From positions 1,962,501-2,026,500 of the forward strand of contig NZ_CP100350.1 of NCBI RefSeq assembly GCF_024204685.1: a stretch of 64,000 nt of DNA. Direction: 5' to 3'. The stretch comes from Gilvimarinus sp. DA14 (lineage in GTDB: Bacteria > Pseudomonadota > Gammaproteobacteria > Pseudomonadales > Cellvibrionaceae). The notes under the pieces are model-generated. The model was not told where the DNA came from. It saw nothing but the letters and a program-made list of their open reading frames with translations, and did no database searches. This document shows, in pieces, positions 43,374 to 51,777 of the stretch; the stretch's first letter is position 1, and each line of letters opens with the position of its first letter. The position numbers and the translations under genes were made by a program.

Positions 43374-43404
43374 AAAAAGCCCCGCCAGTGTGCGGGGCTT
43401 TTTT
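43374..43404 (+). terminator. Rho-independent terminator of fusA
   Basis: AAAAAGCCCCGC-CAGTGT-GCGGGGCTTTTTT, an 11-bp stem with T tract, 20 bases past the stop codon. Confidence 0.95.
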
Positions 43405-43480
43405 GTTTTGGGGTGTGGCAAAAGCCGTTTTTTGCTATAAAACATACTCGGTACTGGACTCGGCTTTTAGCAGGATCGCT

Positions 43481-44491
43481 ATGATTAATAAGACTCGCTC
43501 TCTTACGTCCGCACTTATAGCAAGCAACCTGCTCTTTAGCAGTTGCTTCGCCGCCGAATCTCTTGATGATTTAGGCTTGGGACACATTGCCGGAGAAATA
43601 GTCGCGCAAAACAGTGCCCGCTCAATTGTCCTATCGGATGCGAATTTAATCACCCTGGGAGTTGTAGATTTTGACCCCAACGAATTTGTCGATTTTGAAA
43701 ATATTAATGTCGGCGACGAATCCACTCTGGAGCAACGCAGCCAGCTGACCACTTACTCCCTGCCCTGGAACTTTACCCCCCGCACACACGGTGAGCGCTG
43801 GCGCTCACAAACGCAACTGCGGCTTTCTTATATCGCCACCGAGCAAGAACTGGTATTCGAAGATCAGGCGCTGGGTAACCCCCTGGATGAAACCACGTTT
43901 CTGCTGTACGCCGAAAATAACTGGCGCTACGAGCTAAACCAAGCCTGGGCGTTCAAGATGGGAGTAGGTAGCGAGATATTGTTTTACGAAAATGATTTTG
44001 ACTACCGCGACCCTGTGCTGGAAATTCTTGCCCCCTACTTTGATAGGAGCCTGTTTAACACCTCCTACAAGGTATGGACCCTGGACCCGAACTTAGGGGC
44101 ACACTATCGCGGCGAATTTATGGGACACACCTGGGAGTATCAATTAACTTACCGCTACGCCATCGGTCATTCATTCGATACCGACACCCACTTACAAGAG
44201 ACCACCATCGAGGCGGGACGCCTGAGCAACAGTTTGATATTTCATTACGACACCCCGGATGTCTGGAATCGTCGCAGTCAGATACGCTTATTGGCCCGCC
44301 GTATCGATTTAAGTGCCGATGCCGTGCCGGCGATGGGTACCCACCATTACTATGAGCTGGGCGCAGGCTGGCTGGTGGATACCAGCAACGACATCCGGTT
44401 CCTGGACAACATCGGTATTGGTCTGTCGCTCAATATCGACAGTGAGCTGAGCGGTGGCAGTGTGGTCATACTGTTTAACGAAGCCATGTAA
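43481..44491 (+). CDS. Solitary outer-membrane beta-barrel protein
   Basis: 336 residues from the ATG at 43481, with a signal peptide (cleavage after SCFAAE). The mature part alternates amphipathic strands with aromatic ends (WRSQTQLRLSYIATEQEL, WRYELNQAWAFKMGVGSEILFYENDF, HTWEYQLTYRYAIGHSF, LIFHYDTPDVWNRRSQIRLLARRIDL, HHYYELGAGWLVDT), ending in FNEAM. It resembles the solitary autotransporter-barrel family of Vibrio and Shewanella, with no passenger domain. Function unknown. Confidence 0.78.
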   Translation: MINKTRSLTSALIASNLLFSSCFAAESLDDLGLGHIAGEIVAQNSARSIVLSDANLITLGVVDFDPNEFVDFENINVGDESTLEQRSQLTTYSLPWNFTPRTHGERWRSQTQLRLSYIATEQELVFEDQALGNPLDETTFLLYAENNWRYELNQAWAFKMGVGSEILFYENDFDYRDPVLEILAPYFDRSLFNTSYKVWTLDPNLGAHYRGEFMGHTWEYQLTYRYAIGHSFDTDTHLQETTIEAGRLSNSLIFHYDTPDVWNRRSQIRLLARRIDLSADAVPAMGTHHYYELGAGWLVDTSNDIRFLDNIGIGLSLNIDSELSGGSVVILFNEAM

Positions 44492-44500
44492 CCCACGCCA

Positions 44501-44528
44501 ACCGCCAGACACTAGGGCGCCTGGCGGT
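44501..44528. terminator. Hairpin between converging genes
   Basis: ACCGCCAG (44501-44508) and CTGGCGGT (44521-44528) form an 8-bp perfect stem with a 12-base loop; it overlaps the 3' end of the minus-strand lipoprotein gene. Confidence 0.5.
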
Positions 44529-45383
44529 CGAATAGGTTTAACTGGTTTCTATAAAGGTAGTGCACGCCGTATGCTAAGCCTCCACCTGCGGCGTCGGTGT
44601 CCGGGTCGCCCGGTACCCGGGCCACTATATAATCCTCAGCTTCCAGCAAAATTTCGCAATCCTTTACTTTGAACACTTCGGCCCCCACCAGGCCACCTAT
44701 TTTACCGCTGACAAAATATAGACTGCCTAAGGTTGCCGCAGGCCCGTGTTCAGGTATCTCACCGCTCACCCGCTTTTCGATGGTATCAATCAGGATCGCG
44801 GCCCCCTCTTCTAGCTGTTGCGCCAACTGAGCCAATTGCGCCTCAGGAATCGACTGAATGTCGTCCGCCGCTATCGACATTGGCAAATGATAGAAGTAGC
44901 GGCTCATCCAGTCGCCGGACTCTATTTGATACACCAGCGATAACAGGTAGCGCTCATCAGAGGTCTCACTCAACACCACCACAGGGTAAAGGGTGTAGTC
45001 GCCGCCGCTCGCGCGAAAAGCGGGGTGGTTTTGCATCTGCCGCACGGGAATAGTGTAGGGATCGCTATTGGCGTATTGATCCTTATGTGCATTATCAACA
45101 GACTCTTTGTAGCTAGAAATCGCCATATCAGTAACAAATGGAATGGGCACTGCCATGGAAACCAGCATCTCTGAGCCATGATCGGCATGGACATAGACGT
45201 ACTGAGTTTCCTCAAGCCGGACAATGCCCGAGGGCAGCTTCTCGGGCAGCCCCCGCACCGGAGTCACACTGCGCCCCTCGCCCCACTGCAAAGGGGTGGA
45301 CTGCTCGATTGACACACACCCCGTCAACCCTGCCAAGCACGCCACTGCTACCCATAAGAAAGCTATTTTTTTATTTGCTTCAT
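44512..45383 (-). CDS. Putative lipoprotein, start separated by an A7 tract frameshift
   Basis: The intact frame runs from about 45345 to 44512 (277 residues) and begins ACLAGLTGC, a good lipobox but with almost no signal sequence before it. Upstream, an ATG at 45383 overlaps the stop of the preceding gene (ATGA) and reads MKQIKK, then stops at TAG. One extra A in the A7 tract (45366-45372) would join the two as MKQIKKIAFLWVAVACLAGLTGC, a perfect lipoprotein signal. Either the tract is phase variable, slippage occurs, or the assembly lacks one base. The body (LYPVVVLSETSDERYLLSLVYQIESGDWMSRYFYHLP) is not recognised. Confidence 0.72.
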
Positions 45384-46087
45384 TTTTCCAGCGCCTCTAT
45401 TGGCCAACAATGCAGCGGTGTATCTGCCTCCACGCCGCTGATAATAAACTCATCGCCCTGCGCGCGCAGCTCAGTATCCGCGCCGCGATACAACGGTGGT
45501 GAGGTTGATTCACGATACATAAGCGATGCGTTCTCCCGCCAAAGCACTGTCGCAACCGCGGGCTGAGAGGAATAAAAACGAAGCGTCAACGCGAGATCGG
45601 GCACCTGCTCACAAACCGCCGTGACATGACGTGCTTGTTCTATCTGCACGGCGGTTTGCTGCAGGGCGTCCAGTCGCTCAGCATACTCGCTAGCCACACA
45701 CTCATTTATCGGTGGGGATTTCCAGCACTCATCGCGGCCTTTAATCCAGCCGCGCTGCACCGCTCTTAGGTGAGATGTAAAAGCGTCATCATCAAGCCTC
45801 CGCAGCAGCGTCTGAAAGCTGTCGTGCAAGGCTAGATCTAAGCGCGCCAAATCGGGGGTTTCACATATCGCTTGTTCTGCAGAGCTCAAGCGCTCGCCAG
45901 CACAGGAAAATGAGGGGCTCGGGGGATCACTTACCGGGCGAGGCTTGGTGTAGTCGATCGTGTGATCACAACTGCCATTGTTTTCGCAATCGTTGACCCC
46001 GTCGCCATTGACATCCCAGCTCGGGTGCATGGCTAACGCGGGTAAAGTCATTATCCAGATACCGAATAACCAGCCTCTTTGCCGCAC
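45380..46087 (-). CDS. LprI-like (DUF1311) plus MliC-like lysozyme-inhibitor fusion
   Basis: 235 residues with a short N-terminal signal (LFGIWIMTLPALA). A Ca2+-loop-like DVNGDGVNDCENNG follows, then SFSCAGERLSSAEQAICETPDLARLDLALHDSFQTLLRRL, the LprI N-terminal pattern with paired Cys. The C-terminal 70 residues (LRFYSSQPAVATVLWRENASLMYRESTSPPLYRGADTELRAQGDEFIIS) match the MliC barrel that inhibits c-type lysozyme. Both domains occur in lysozyme inhibitors, so a periplasmic defence against lysozyme is likely. It shares an operon with the lipoprotein downstream (ATGA overlap). Confidence 0.82.
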   Translation of the reverse strand: MRQRGWLFGIWIMTLPALAMHPSWDVNGDGVNDCENNGSCDHTIDYTKPRPVSDPPSPSFSCAGERLSSAEQAICETPDLARLDLALHDSFQTLLRRLDDDAFTSHLRAVQRGWIKGRDECWKSPPINECVASEYAERLDALQQTAVQIEQARHVTAVCEQVPDLALTLRFYSSQPAVATVLWRENASLMYRESTSPPLYRGADTELRAQGDEFIISGVEADTPLHCWPIEALEK

Positions 46088-46156
46088 AGCCTGTCTCCTT
46101 AGCGTTTTGTATCCATTCTATAACAACCCAGTCAGTTCATCGCGCGCAAAAACCGC

Positions 46157-47074
46157 CTAAGGTTCGCGACGCTGCAACTCAAAAAGATGTTGGTGCTTAT
46201 CAATCAGCGCTAAAAACTCCGCCAGCTTGGCCGGTTTATTTACCCCAAAGCGGTACACGGCCGAAATACTCATTCCACTGCTAACCCAACCGGCTAGTAC
46301 CTCGACCAAATGCCCGCTTTTTATCTCATCGCGCACCACCAGCCAGGGCAACTGCGCCACGCCAGCACCGGCCAGGAGCATGCTTTTGAGCGCTTCCATA
46401 TCACTGCACTGGAACACCGCCGGCACCGTCACCACATGGCTGGCACCGGCGCGGGTCAGGGTCCAGTCGATATACGGGCGATCAAACACCTGCAGGCAGC
46501 GATGCGCCGGCAGCTGCTGTGGCTGAGTAATGGCGCCGTAGCGCTTAAGGTAAGCGGGCGATGCGACCACCACCCGATTGGCGTACCCCAGCTTTTTCTC
46601 AATCAGGTTGTCATCGCGAGGGCCGCCCATGCGAAAGGCCAGATCCAGCCCCTCGCGAAACAAATCTTCGTAGTCGTAGGATAGCTTCAAAGAGACATTA
46701 ACTTCGGGCCAATCGGTCAAAAAACGCGGCAGCAACTCGCGCGAAATATAACGGCCCAAAGCGGGCGGAGCCGCCAGACGCAACTGACCGCTTACCCGGC
46801 GGTGGCTGCTCTGAACATCCGCAAACATCAACGAGGCCTCCTCCAATAAGGAGCGGGCGCGGTTAAGTAAAATGGTGCCCGGCTCGGTCAGGCGCACCAC
46901 CCGCGAGGAGCGCTCGAACAAGCGCACGCCCAGCTCTGACTCCAGCCGCTGCACCGCTTTACTCACCGCCGACTTGGGCACCCCCAACTCCTCCGAGGCG
47001 CGGGTAAAACTCAGCTGCTGCGCCGTCGCCACAAAAACACGCAGTACCTTTAAGTCTATCGTTTCTAAATTCAT
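46157..47074 (-). CDS. LysR family transcriptional regulator
   Basis: 305 residues from the ATG at 47074. The N-terminal winged helix LKVLRVFVATAQQLSFTRASEELGVPKSAVSKAVQRLESELGVRLFERSSRVVRLTEPG and the effector domain (VSGQLRLAAPPALGRYISRELLPRFL; LDLAFRMGGPRDDNLIEKKLG) are clear. It is divergent from the alcohol dehydrogenase gene with 126 bases between the starts, the usual LysR-target layout. Confidence 0.95.
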   Translation of the reverse strand: MNLETIDLKVLRVFVATAQQLSFTRASEELGVPKSAVSKAVQRLESELGVRLFERSSRVVRLTEPGTILLNRARSLLEEASLMFADVQSSHRRVSGQLRLAAPPALGRYISRELLPRFLTDWPEVNVSLKLSYDYEDLFREGLDLAFRMGGPRDDNLIEKKLGYANRVVVASPAYLKRYGAITQPQQLPAHRCLQVFDRPYIDWTLTRAGASHVVTVPAVFQCSDMEALKSMLLAGAGVAQLPWLVVRDEIKSGHLVEVLAGWVSSGMSISAVYRFGVNKPAKLAEFLALIDKHQHLFELQRREP

Positions 47075-47200
47075 AACAGTGGGTTTCTTTTCGTCGCATT
47101 GTTTCACCAGCTTCAAGATACCATAATCTAAGCTTTACCCATCACCGATCGCAGTGCTAACACTACCCGGCGCTGCTCAACCTTTATCCAGGAGGGACAG

Positions 47201-48205
47201 ATGATCAAAGCATACGCCGCCCAACAAGCCGGGCAAGAGTTAACCCCCTACGAATACGACCCGGGCCCACTGGGCGCCGACGAAGTCGAAATTGCCGTGG
47301 AATCCTGCGGCCTGTGCCACAGTGACCTAAGCATGCTGGATAACGAGTGGGGCTTTACCCAGTACCCATTTGTGCCGGGCCACGAAGTCATCGGTAAAGT
47401 GGCCGCGACTGGCGACAATGTCAGTCATTTAAAAGCAGGCCAAACCGTAGGCCTGGGCTGGCACAGCGCCTACTGCAACGAGTGCAGCACCTGCAACGAT
47501 GGCGATCAAAACTTATGCGCTAGCGCTCAGCCCACCATCGCCGGACGCCACGGCGGGTTTGCTGACAAGGTACGCGCCCAGGCTAAAGCCGTTGTCGCCC
47601 TTCCCGACGGGGTAAACCCGGACACCGCTGGCCCACTGTTTTGCGGCGGTATTACGGTGTTTAATCCGCTGGTACAGTTTGATGTGCCGCCAACGGCAAA
47701 AGTAGGCGTTATCGGTATTGGCGGTCTGGGTCATATGGCGGTTAAGTTTTTAAGCGCCTGGGGCTGTGAGGTAACCGCTTTTACCAGCAGTGAAAACAAA
47801 AAGGCCGAAGCCCTGGAAATGGGCGCCCACAAAACGCTCAATTCCAAGAGCGCTGAGGCACTGGAGGAAGCCGCCGGTTACTTCGACCTGATTCTGTCTA
47901 CCGTTAATGTAAAACTGGACTGGAACGCCTACCTCAACACCCTCGGCCCCAAGGGTCGGCTGCACTTTGTGGGCGCCACCCTAGAGCCTATTGAGCTGGG
48001 CGTATTTGGCTTGATTGGCGCGCAGCGCTCGGTTTCCGGCTCGCCGGTGGGTAGCCCCGCTACCATCCAAAAGATGCTGGACTTTGCGGCGCTACATAAC
48101 ATTGAGCCCACCACCCAGACTTATCCCATGAGTAAAATTAACGATGCGATTCAGGCGCTGCGCGACGGCAAGGCGCATTATCGTATCGTGCTTAAAAACG
48201 ACTAG
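47201..48205 (+). CDS. Zinc-dependent NAD(P) alcohol dehydrogenase (CAD/YahK-like)
   Basis: 334 residues. Catalytic zinc site CGLCHSDLS and GHEVIG, structural zinc loop YCNECSTCNDGDQNLC, and the Rossmann GIGGLGHMAVKF identify the medium-chain dehydrogenase family. The overall pattern is that of cinnamyl-alcohol/aldehyde reductases (YahK, AdhC), which reduce a wide range of aldehydes. GGAGGGA precedes the ATG. Probably controlled by the divergent LysR protein. Confidence 0.94.
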   Translation: MIKAYAAQQAGQELTPYEYDPGPLGADEVEIAVESCGLCHSDLSMLDNEWGFTQYPFVPGHEVIGKVAATGDNVSHLKAGQTVGLGWHSAYCNECSTCNDGDQNLCASAQPTIAGRHGGFADKVRAQAKAVVALPDGVNPDTAGPLFCGGITVFNPLVQFDVPPTAKVGVIGIGGLGHMAVKFLSAWGCEVTAFTSSENKKAEALEMGAHKTLNSKSAEALEEAAGYFDLILSTVNVKLDWNAYLNTLGPKGRLHFVGATLEPIELGVFGLIGAQRSVSGSPVGSPATIQKMLDFAALHNIEPTTQTYPMSKINDAIQALRDGKAHYRIVLKND

Positions 48206-48237
48206 GGTGAGAAGCGCCGCAGCGCTGTAAGCACTGA

Positions 48238-48306
48238 GAAGCCTCTGGAAAACATCGTCAGCGTAATCAGGCGCAACGCCTAGCGCAGTAGTTTTTCAGA
48301 GGCTTC
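48238..48306. repeat. Long imperfect inverted repeat after the dehydrogenase gene
   Basis: GAAGCCTCTGGAAAA (about 48238-48252) and TTTTTCAGAGGCTTC (48292-48306) pair with one mismatch, enclosing a 39-base loop that itself contains AGGCG-CAA-CGCCT. It may terminate the dehydrogenase transcript. The nested form and the conserved arms also suit a small repeat element. Confidence 0.6.
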
Positions 48307-48348
48307 CTAGGGCACAATGGCCTGATCATTCACAGCTAGCGGTTTAAC

Positions 48349-49296
48349 ATGTCAAGGCAGACCACGTTTACTCTTTTTTTACTCATCGGCGCAACACTAG
48401 TTTCTACCGCACCGTCCTACGCAGGCGTTATGACCGAATGGGCCGAAAAATTTGCCCAGAGTGACATTCGTTTTAGCCGCTCCGACTCCAATGTGCCTTT
48501 CCTTCCTTTGGCTTTCGCCAGCGCCAAACACTATCAGGACAGCGAAGTCATTTTAGACGATGGACGCTCGCTCAACTTTTCCCAGGACACCATCAGCCAA
48601 GGTGCAGTGGTACCCATTTTAATGAGCAATCGCGACGCCTTGCTCTTGGGCGAATGGGTTAGCTGGTCAAAACTCTCTCCTGAATCAGACCCCCAGCAAG
48701 ACTTACAGGTGCTGTCCGTTGGTGTTCCCGTGGGCTGGTTTCATCAGCGCAGTGAAAACTGGCAAACCGGAGGCTTTTTAATGCCTTTGGGCCACAAAGC
48801 CGACAGCGCGAACTCCGAGTGGAGCTGGGAGCTAATGGGTGGAGGTTTTGCCCGCTACACCCAGACCGATAATCTCTGGTGGGCCTATGGTTTGTATTTC
48901 GACGTCAGTGATCACTCCTCACTGGTGCTTCCCTACCTTGGCGCCTCCTATCAGTTCAATGAACGCTGGACATTGAGCGCAATTATGCCCTGGCCTGCAA
49001 TCATGTACGCCCCCGCCGATGATCTATTGTTTCGCTTTGGCCTGGCGCCTGCGGGAAACTCCTGGCAACTGGATACCGACGGCGATCAATTTAATTATGT
49101 AATGGACAACTGGGATTTAGGTTTGTCGGTAGAAAAGCGCGTGCACAGCCACTTTTGGTTGGAGCTGGAAGTCGGGGTAGGTGGTTTGAAAGGTTTAAGT
49201 GTGGATGTCGACAATGGCGATTGGGAGGCACCGGACTTTGCCATGAGCAGTAGCACTTACATTAATATCGGTTTTAATTTTCGCCCATCTCTATAG
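48349..49296 (+). CDS. DUF6268-like outer-membrane beta-barrel protein
   Basis: 315 residues with a signal peptide (cleavage after SYAGV). The strands end in aromatic residues (LQVLSVGVPVGWFHQRSENWQTGGFLMPLGHKA, WWAYGLYFDVSDHSSLVLPYLGASYQFNERWTLSAIMPWPAIMYAP, YINIGFNF) and close with a terminal aromatic-rich strand. The pattern matches the DUF6268 barrel family (plesiomonas/Xanthomonas type). Function unknown. Confidence 0.75.
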   Translation: MSRQTTFTLFLLIGATLVSTAPSYAGVMTEWAEKFAQSDIRFSRSDSNVPFLPLAFASAKHYQDSEVILDDGRSLNFSQDTISQGAVVPILMSNRDALLLGEWVSWSKLSPESDPQQDLQVLSVGVPVGWFHQRSENWQTGGFLMPLGHKADSANSEWSWELMGGGFARYTQTDNLWWAYGLYFDVSDHSSLVLPYLGASYQFNERWTLSAIMPWPAIMYAPADDLLFRFGLAPAGNSWQLDTDGDQFNYVMDNWDLGLSVEKRVHSHFWLELEVGVGGLKGLSVDVDNGDWEAPDFAMSSSTYINIGFNFRPSL

Positions 49297-49419
49297 GGGG
49301 TAATCATAACCTTAGCAGGTCGCTTTTTCGCTGAATTTTCCTCTTATTTTTAAGTTTATGACTTTGGCGTTTGCCGCCGCCCCGCACGCAACCGGTAGCG
49401 TGCGGAGCGCGAAAATGTA

Positions 49420-50502
49420 TTATCGTGGTAAGGCTTTGGGCACCATCACAGGGCGATCCACCCAACGATCAAAACGCGGCTTAATCCGGTCTAAATTTTC
49501 CGACCACCATACCGAATCCAGCTCCAGCGCATTTTTTAAATGCGCCTCTGAGGTTGGCAAACGCTCGCGCACTTTTTTATCCAGCATAGCGACGGCCGAA
49601 TGGCGCATGGGACCATAGGAAATATAGTTAACCTGCTCGGCCAAACTTTCGGTCTTGCTGGCATAACGAATAAAATCCAGCGCCAGCTCGGGGTTGCGAC
49701 CATTTTTCACAATCGCCCAGACGTCGTAATACCAGACGTGGTTATCCCATAAAATGTCCAGCGACTCGCCCCTATCAATGGCGGCCCCTACCCGGCCGTT
49801 GTAGGCCGAAGACATTAGTACCTGTTCGGTTGCCAGTAAACGAATGGCCTCTTGCCCGGTTTCCCACCAGAGCAAATTAGGTTTCATACGATCCAGCACA
49901 GCGAAGGCGCGATTGAGCCCTTTTTCCGTACCCAGCACCTTGTATACGTCATCGGCCGCAACGCCATCGGCGATAAGCGCCCACTCCAAATTTCCCTGGG
50001 GCGTTTTGCGCAGCGCGCGCTTGCCCGGGTAGGTATCCAGATCGAAAAAGTCCTTCACGCTGCCGGGGGGATTATCAAAGCGTTCGGGGTCAAAGCTGAT
50101 AACCGTGGCACTGGCAACATTGGGAACACCGCACGGGGTCACCTGGCCATTGATAAAGTCATCCTCAGCCGGAGTGCCATCAGGAGCCGCGGGCATATCA
50201 GCAAGGTCAATGGTTTCCAGTAGCCCTTCTTTACAGGCTCGAATGGCGTCGTAGAGTTCTAAATCTACAACCTCCCAAGACACATTCCAGGCACGCGCCT
50301 GACTCCTGATTTCATCAATTCCGCCAGTGTAGTGAAGTACATTTACCCGGTTGCCACTCGCCTCTTCATAGGGGCGGATATACCCTAAGATCTGACTTTT
50401 CACATAGGCGCCGTCCCACGAAACCACGTTTAAGGTTTCCGCGGAGGCCATCGCACTGGTCGCTGATAGCAGTAATCCTGCCCATAAGCCTTGCATACGC
50501 AT
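49420..50502 (-). CDS. PotD-like periplasmic solute-binding protein
   Basis: 360 residues with a signal peptide (cleavage after ASAE). TLNVVSWDGAYVKSQILGYIRPYEEASGNRVNVLHYTGG, VVDLELYDAIRACKEGLLE, FDLDTYPGKRALRKTPQGNLEWAL and WYYDVWAIVKNGRNPELALDFIRYAS are the SBP_bac_8/PotD blocks seen in spermidine/putrescine and related binding proteins. No ABC permease follows. It is the last gene of an operon after a porin gene (6-base gap) and a BCCT transporter, so it may serve the same ligand as betaine-type compounds. Confidence 0.9.
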   Translation of the reverse strand: MRMQGLWAGLLLSATSAMASAETLNVVSWDGAYVKSQILGYIRPYEEASGNRVNVLHYTGGIDEIRSQARAWNVSWEVVDLELYDAIRACKEGLLETIDLADMPAAPDGTPAEDDFINGQVTPCGVPNVASATVISFDPERFDNPPGSVKDFFDLDTYPGKRALRKTPQGNLEWALIADGVAADDVYKVLGTEKGLNRAFAVLDRMKPNLLWWETGQEAIRLLATEQVLMSSAYNGRVGAAIDRGESLDILWDNHVWYYDVWAIVKNGRNPELALDFIRYASKTESLAEQVNYISYGPMRHSAVAMLDKKVRERLPTSEAHLKNALELDSVWWSENLDRIKPRFDRWVDRPVMVPKALPR

Positions 50503-50508
50503 AAATCG

Positions 50509-51768
50509 TTACCAATAGTATCCGATGTTAATGTTAAACCGCCCCTGCCAATCGTCCTCGCCGCCTCCGGCCAACGAACCGGCACCAAAGTACGGCATAT
50601 TTTTCGCCATAATGTAATCCACATAGGTGAACAGAGGGCCACTGCCAATTGCACAACCGGTGGTGTTGATTTCGGAGTTCACTGCGCCATGGATGGATTT
50701 ATCCAACAAAGAGTAATCGTTATAACAGGTCAAACTGTCGATTAAGCGCCAGGGCGATGGCAAGTTGTAGGCGATATTGGCGACTAAGACATCGGCATCG
50801 CTGTCGATGTCGTAGCTGCCGGCAAACGCGCCCACCCGCACCACGGACGGGTCCACACCCGCGGGATCTTTAGCATCGTATTCGTAGGAGGTGCCCTGCA
50901 ACTGAAAATTCCAGCGCCCGCAGCGGCTGTCTAAATGGGCAGCGCCCGCATAGCGATCGCCATTACTATCGGTGCTGGCATTGTACATTTGCCCCACTTC
51001 AACCGAGGCACCCACTTCAGTTTCACAACCAGAGTCCAAGCCAAAGGTATAGGCAAGTCGTCCATTGAAAGTGTTGGTTTCTTCGTTTTGTTGTTCGCCT
51101 ACCCGCACCAGATCAAAAGCGTAACGATCGAGATTAGTAGCGTCGTTCAGCTCTTCGTTTTTGTAAAACGCAAGCTGCGAACTCCAGGGGCCGTCGCTAC
51201 GCACATACTTGACACCCATGTCATAGTCATCCGCCAGCCCCACATAGTAAGGCACGCCATACCAGGCATTGTGTGAGGCATAGGGTAAAATACCAAACGG
51301 AACCTGACTGATGCCTACCTGCAACTGGCTATCGTCATCAAACTCGTAACCCACCCAGCCGTGGTGAATGACGTTCATGTAGGCGTAAAACCGATACTCC
51401 GCGGAAATCAAAAAATCATTTAATTTTCCGTCCACATTCAGGCGAAACACATCCAGCCCACTCTCGCCTTTTTTACCTACCGAAGCGTCCACATCATCGC
51501 GATAAATTACGTTGAAACGCAGTGCCCCACCAATGTGAATCGGCGGCTCATCCGCCTCTTTGGCTTCAGAGGCATCTTCACGTTCAGCAGCTAGCTCCAC
51601 CGCGCCCAGGTTTTGCTCGGCAACACTGTTTTGCTGACGCTCCAGTGCTTCTATGCGCTGCTGTAAAATTTCAATCTGCTCCTGCAACTGCTCGTTGGTC
51701 TGTTCCGCACTCGCGCTCATCGCTAAAACAGAAGCAGAGCTGATTACAAAATAACGTATAGCGTTCAC
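50509..51768 (-). CDS. Outer-membrane porin with N-terminal coiled coil
   Basis: 419 residues with a signal peptide (cleavage after MSASAEQ). The mature N-terminus is a coiled coil (TNEQLQEQIEILQQRIEALERQQNSVAEQN), as in OprP/OprO-type porins that trimerise, followed by a long barrel (IHIGGALRFNVIYRDDVD, LNDFLISAEYRFYAYMNVIHHGWVGYEF, FQLQGTSYEYDAK) ending in INIGYYW. Four Cys residues are unusual for a porin. It lies between betT and a binding-protein gene. Confidence 0.88.
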   Translation of the reverse strand: MNAIRYFVISSASVLAMSASAEQTNEQLQEQIEILQQRIEALERQQNSVAEQNLGAVELAAEREDASEAKEADEPPIHIGGALRFNVIYRDDVDASVGKKGESGLDVFRLNVDGKLNDFLISAEYRFYAYMNVIHHGWVGYEFDDDSQLQVGISQVPFGILPYASHNAWYGVPYYVGLADDYDMGVKYVRSDGPWSSQLAFYKNEELNDATNLDRYAFDLVRVGEQQNEETNTFNGRLAYTFGLDSGCETEVGASVEVGQMYNASTDSNGDRYAGAAHLDSRCGRWNFQLQGTSYEYDAKDPAGVDPSVVRVGAFAGSYDIDSDADVLVANIAYNLPSPWRLIDSLTCYNDYSLLDKSIHGAVNSEINTTGCAIGSGPLFTYVDYIMAKNMPYFGAGSLAGGGEDDWQGRFNINIGYYW

Positions 51769-51777
51769 GCTGGCCTC

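Noticed and set aside
48349-49296. Autotransporter or porin identity for the barrel gene
   Set aside because: No passenger domain, no porin-like loops; a small barrel of the DUF6268 type fits better.
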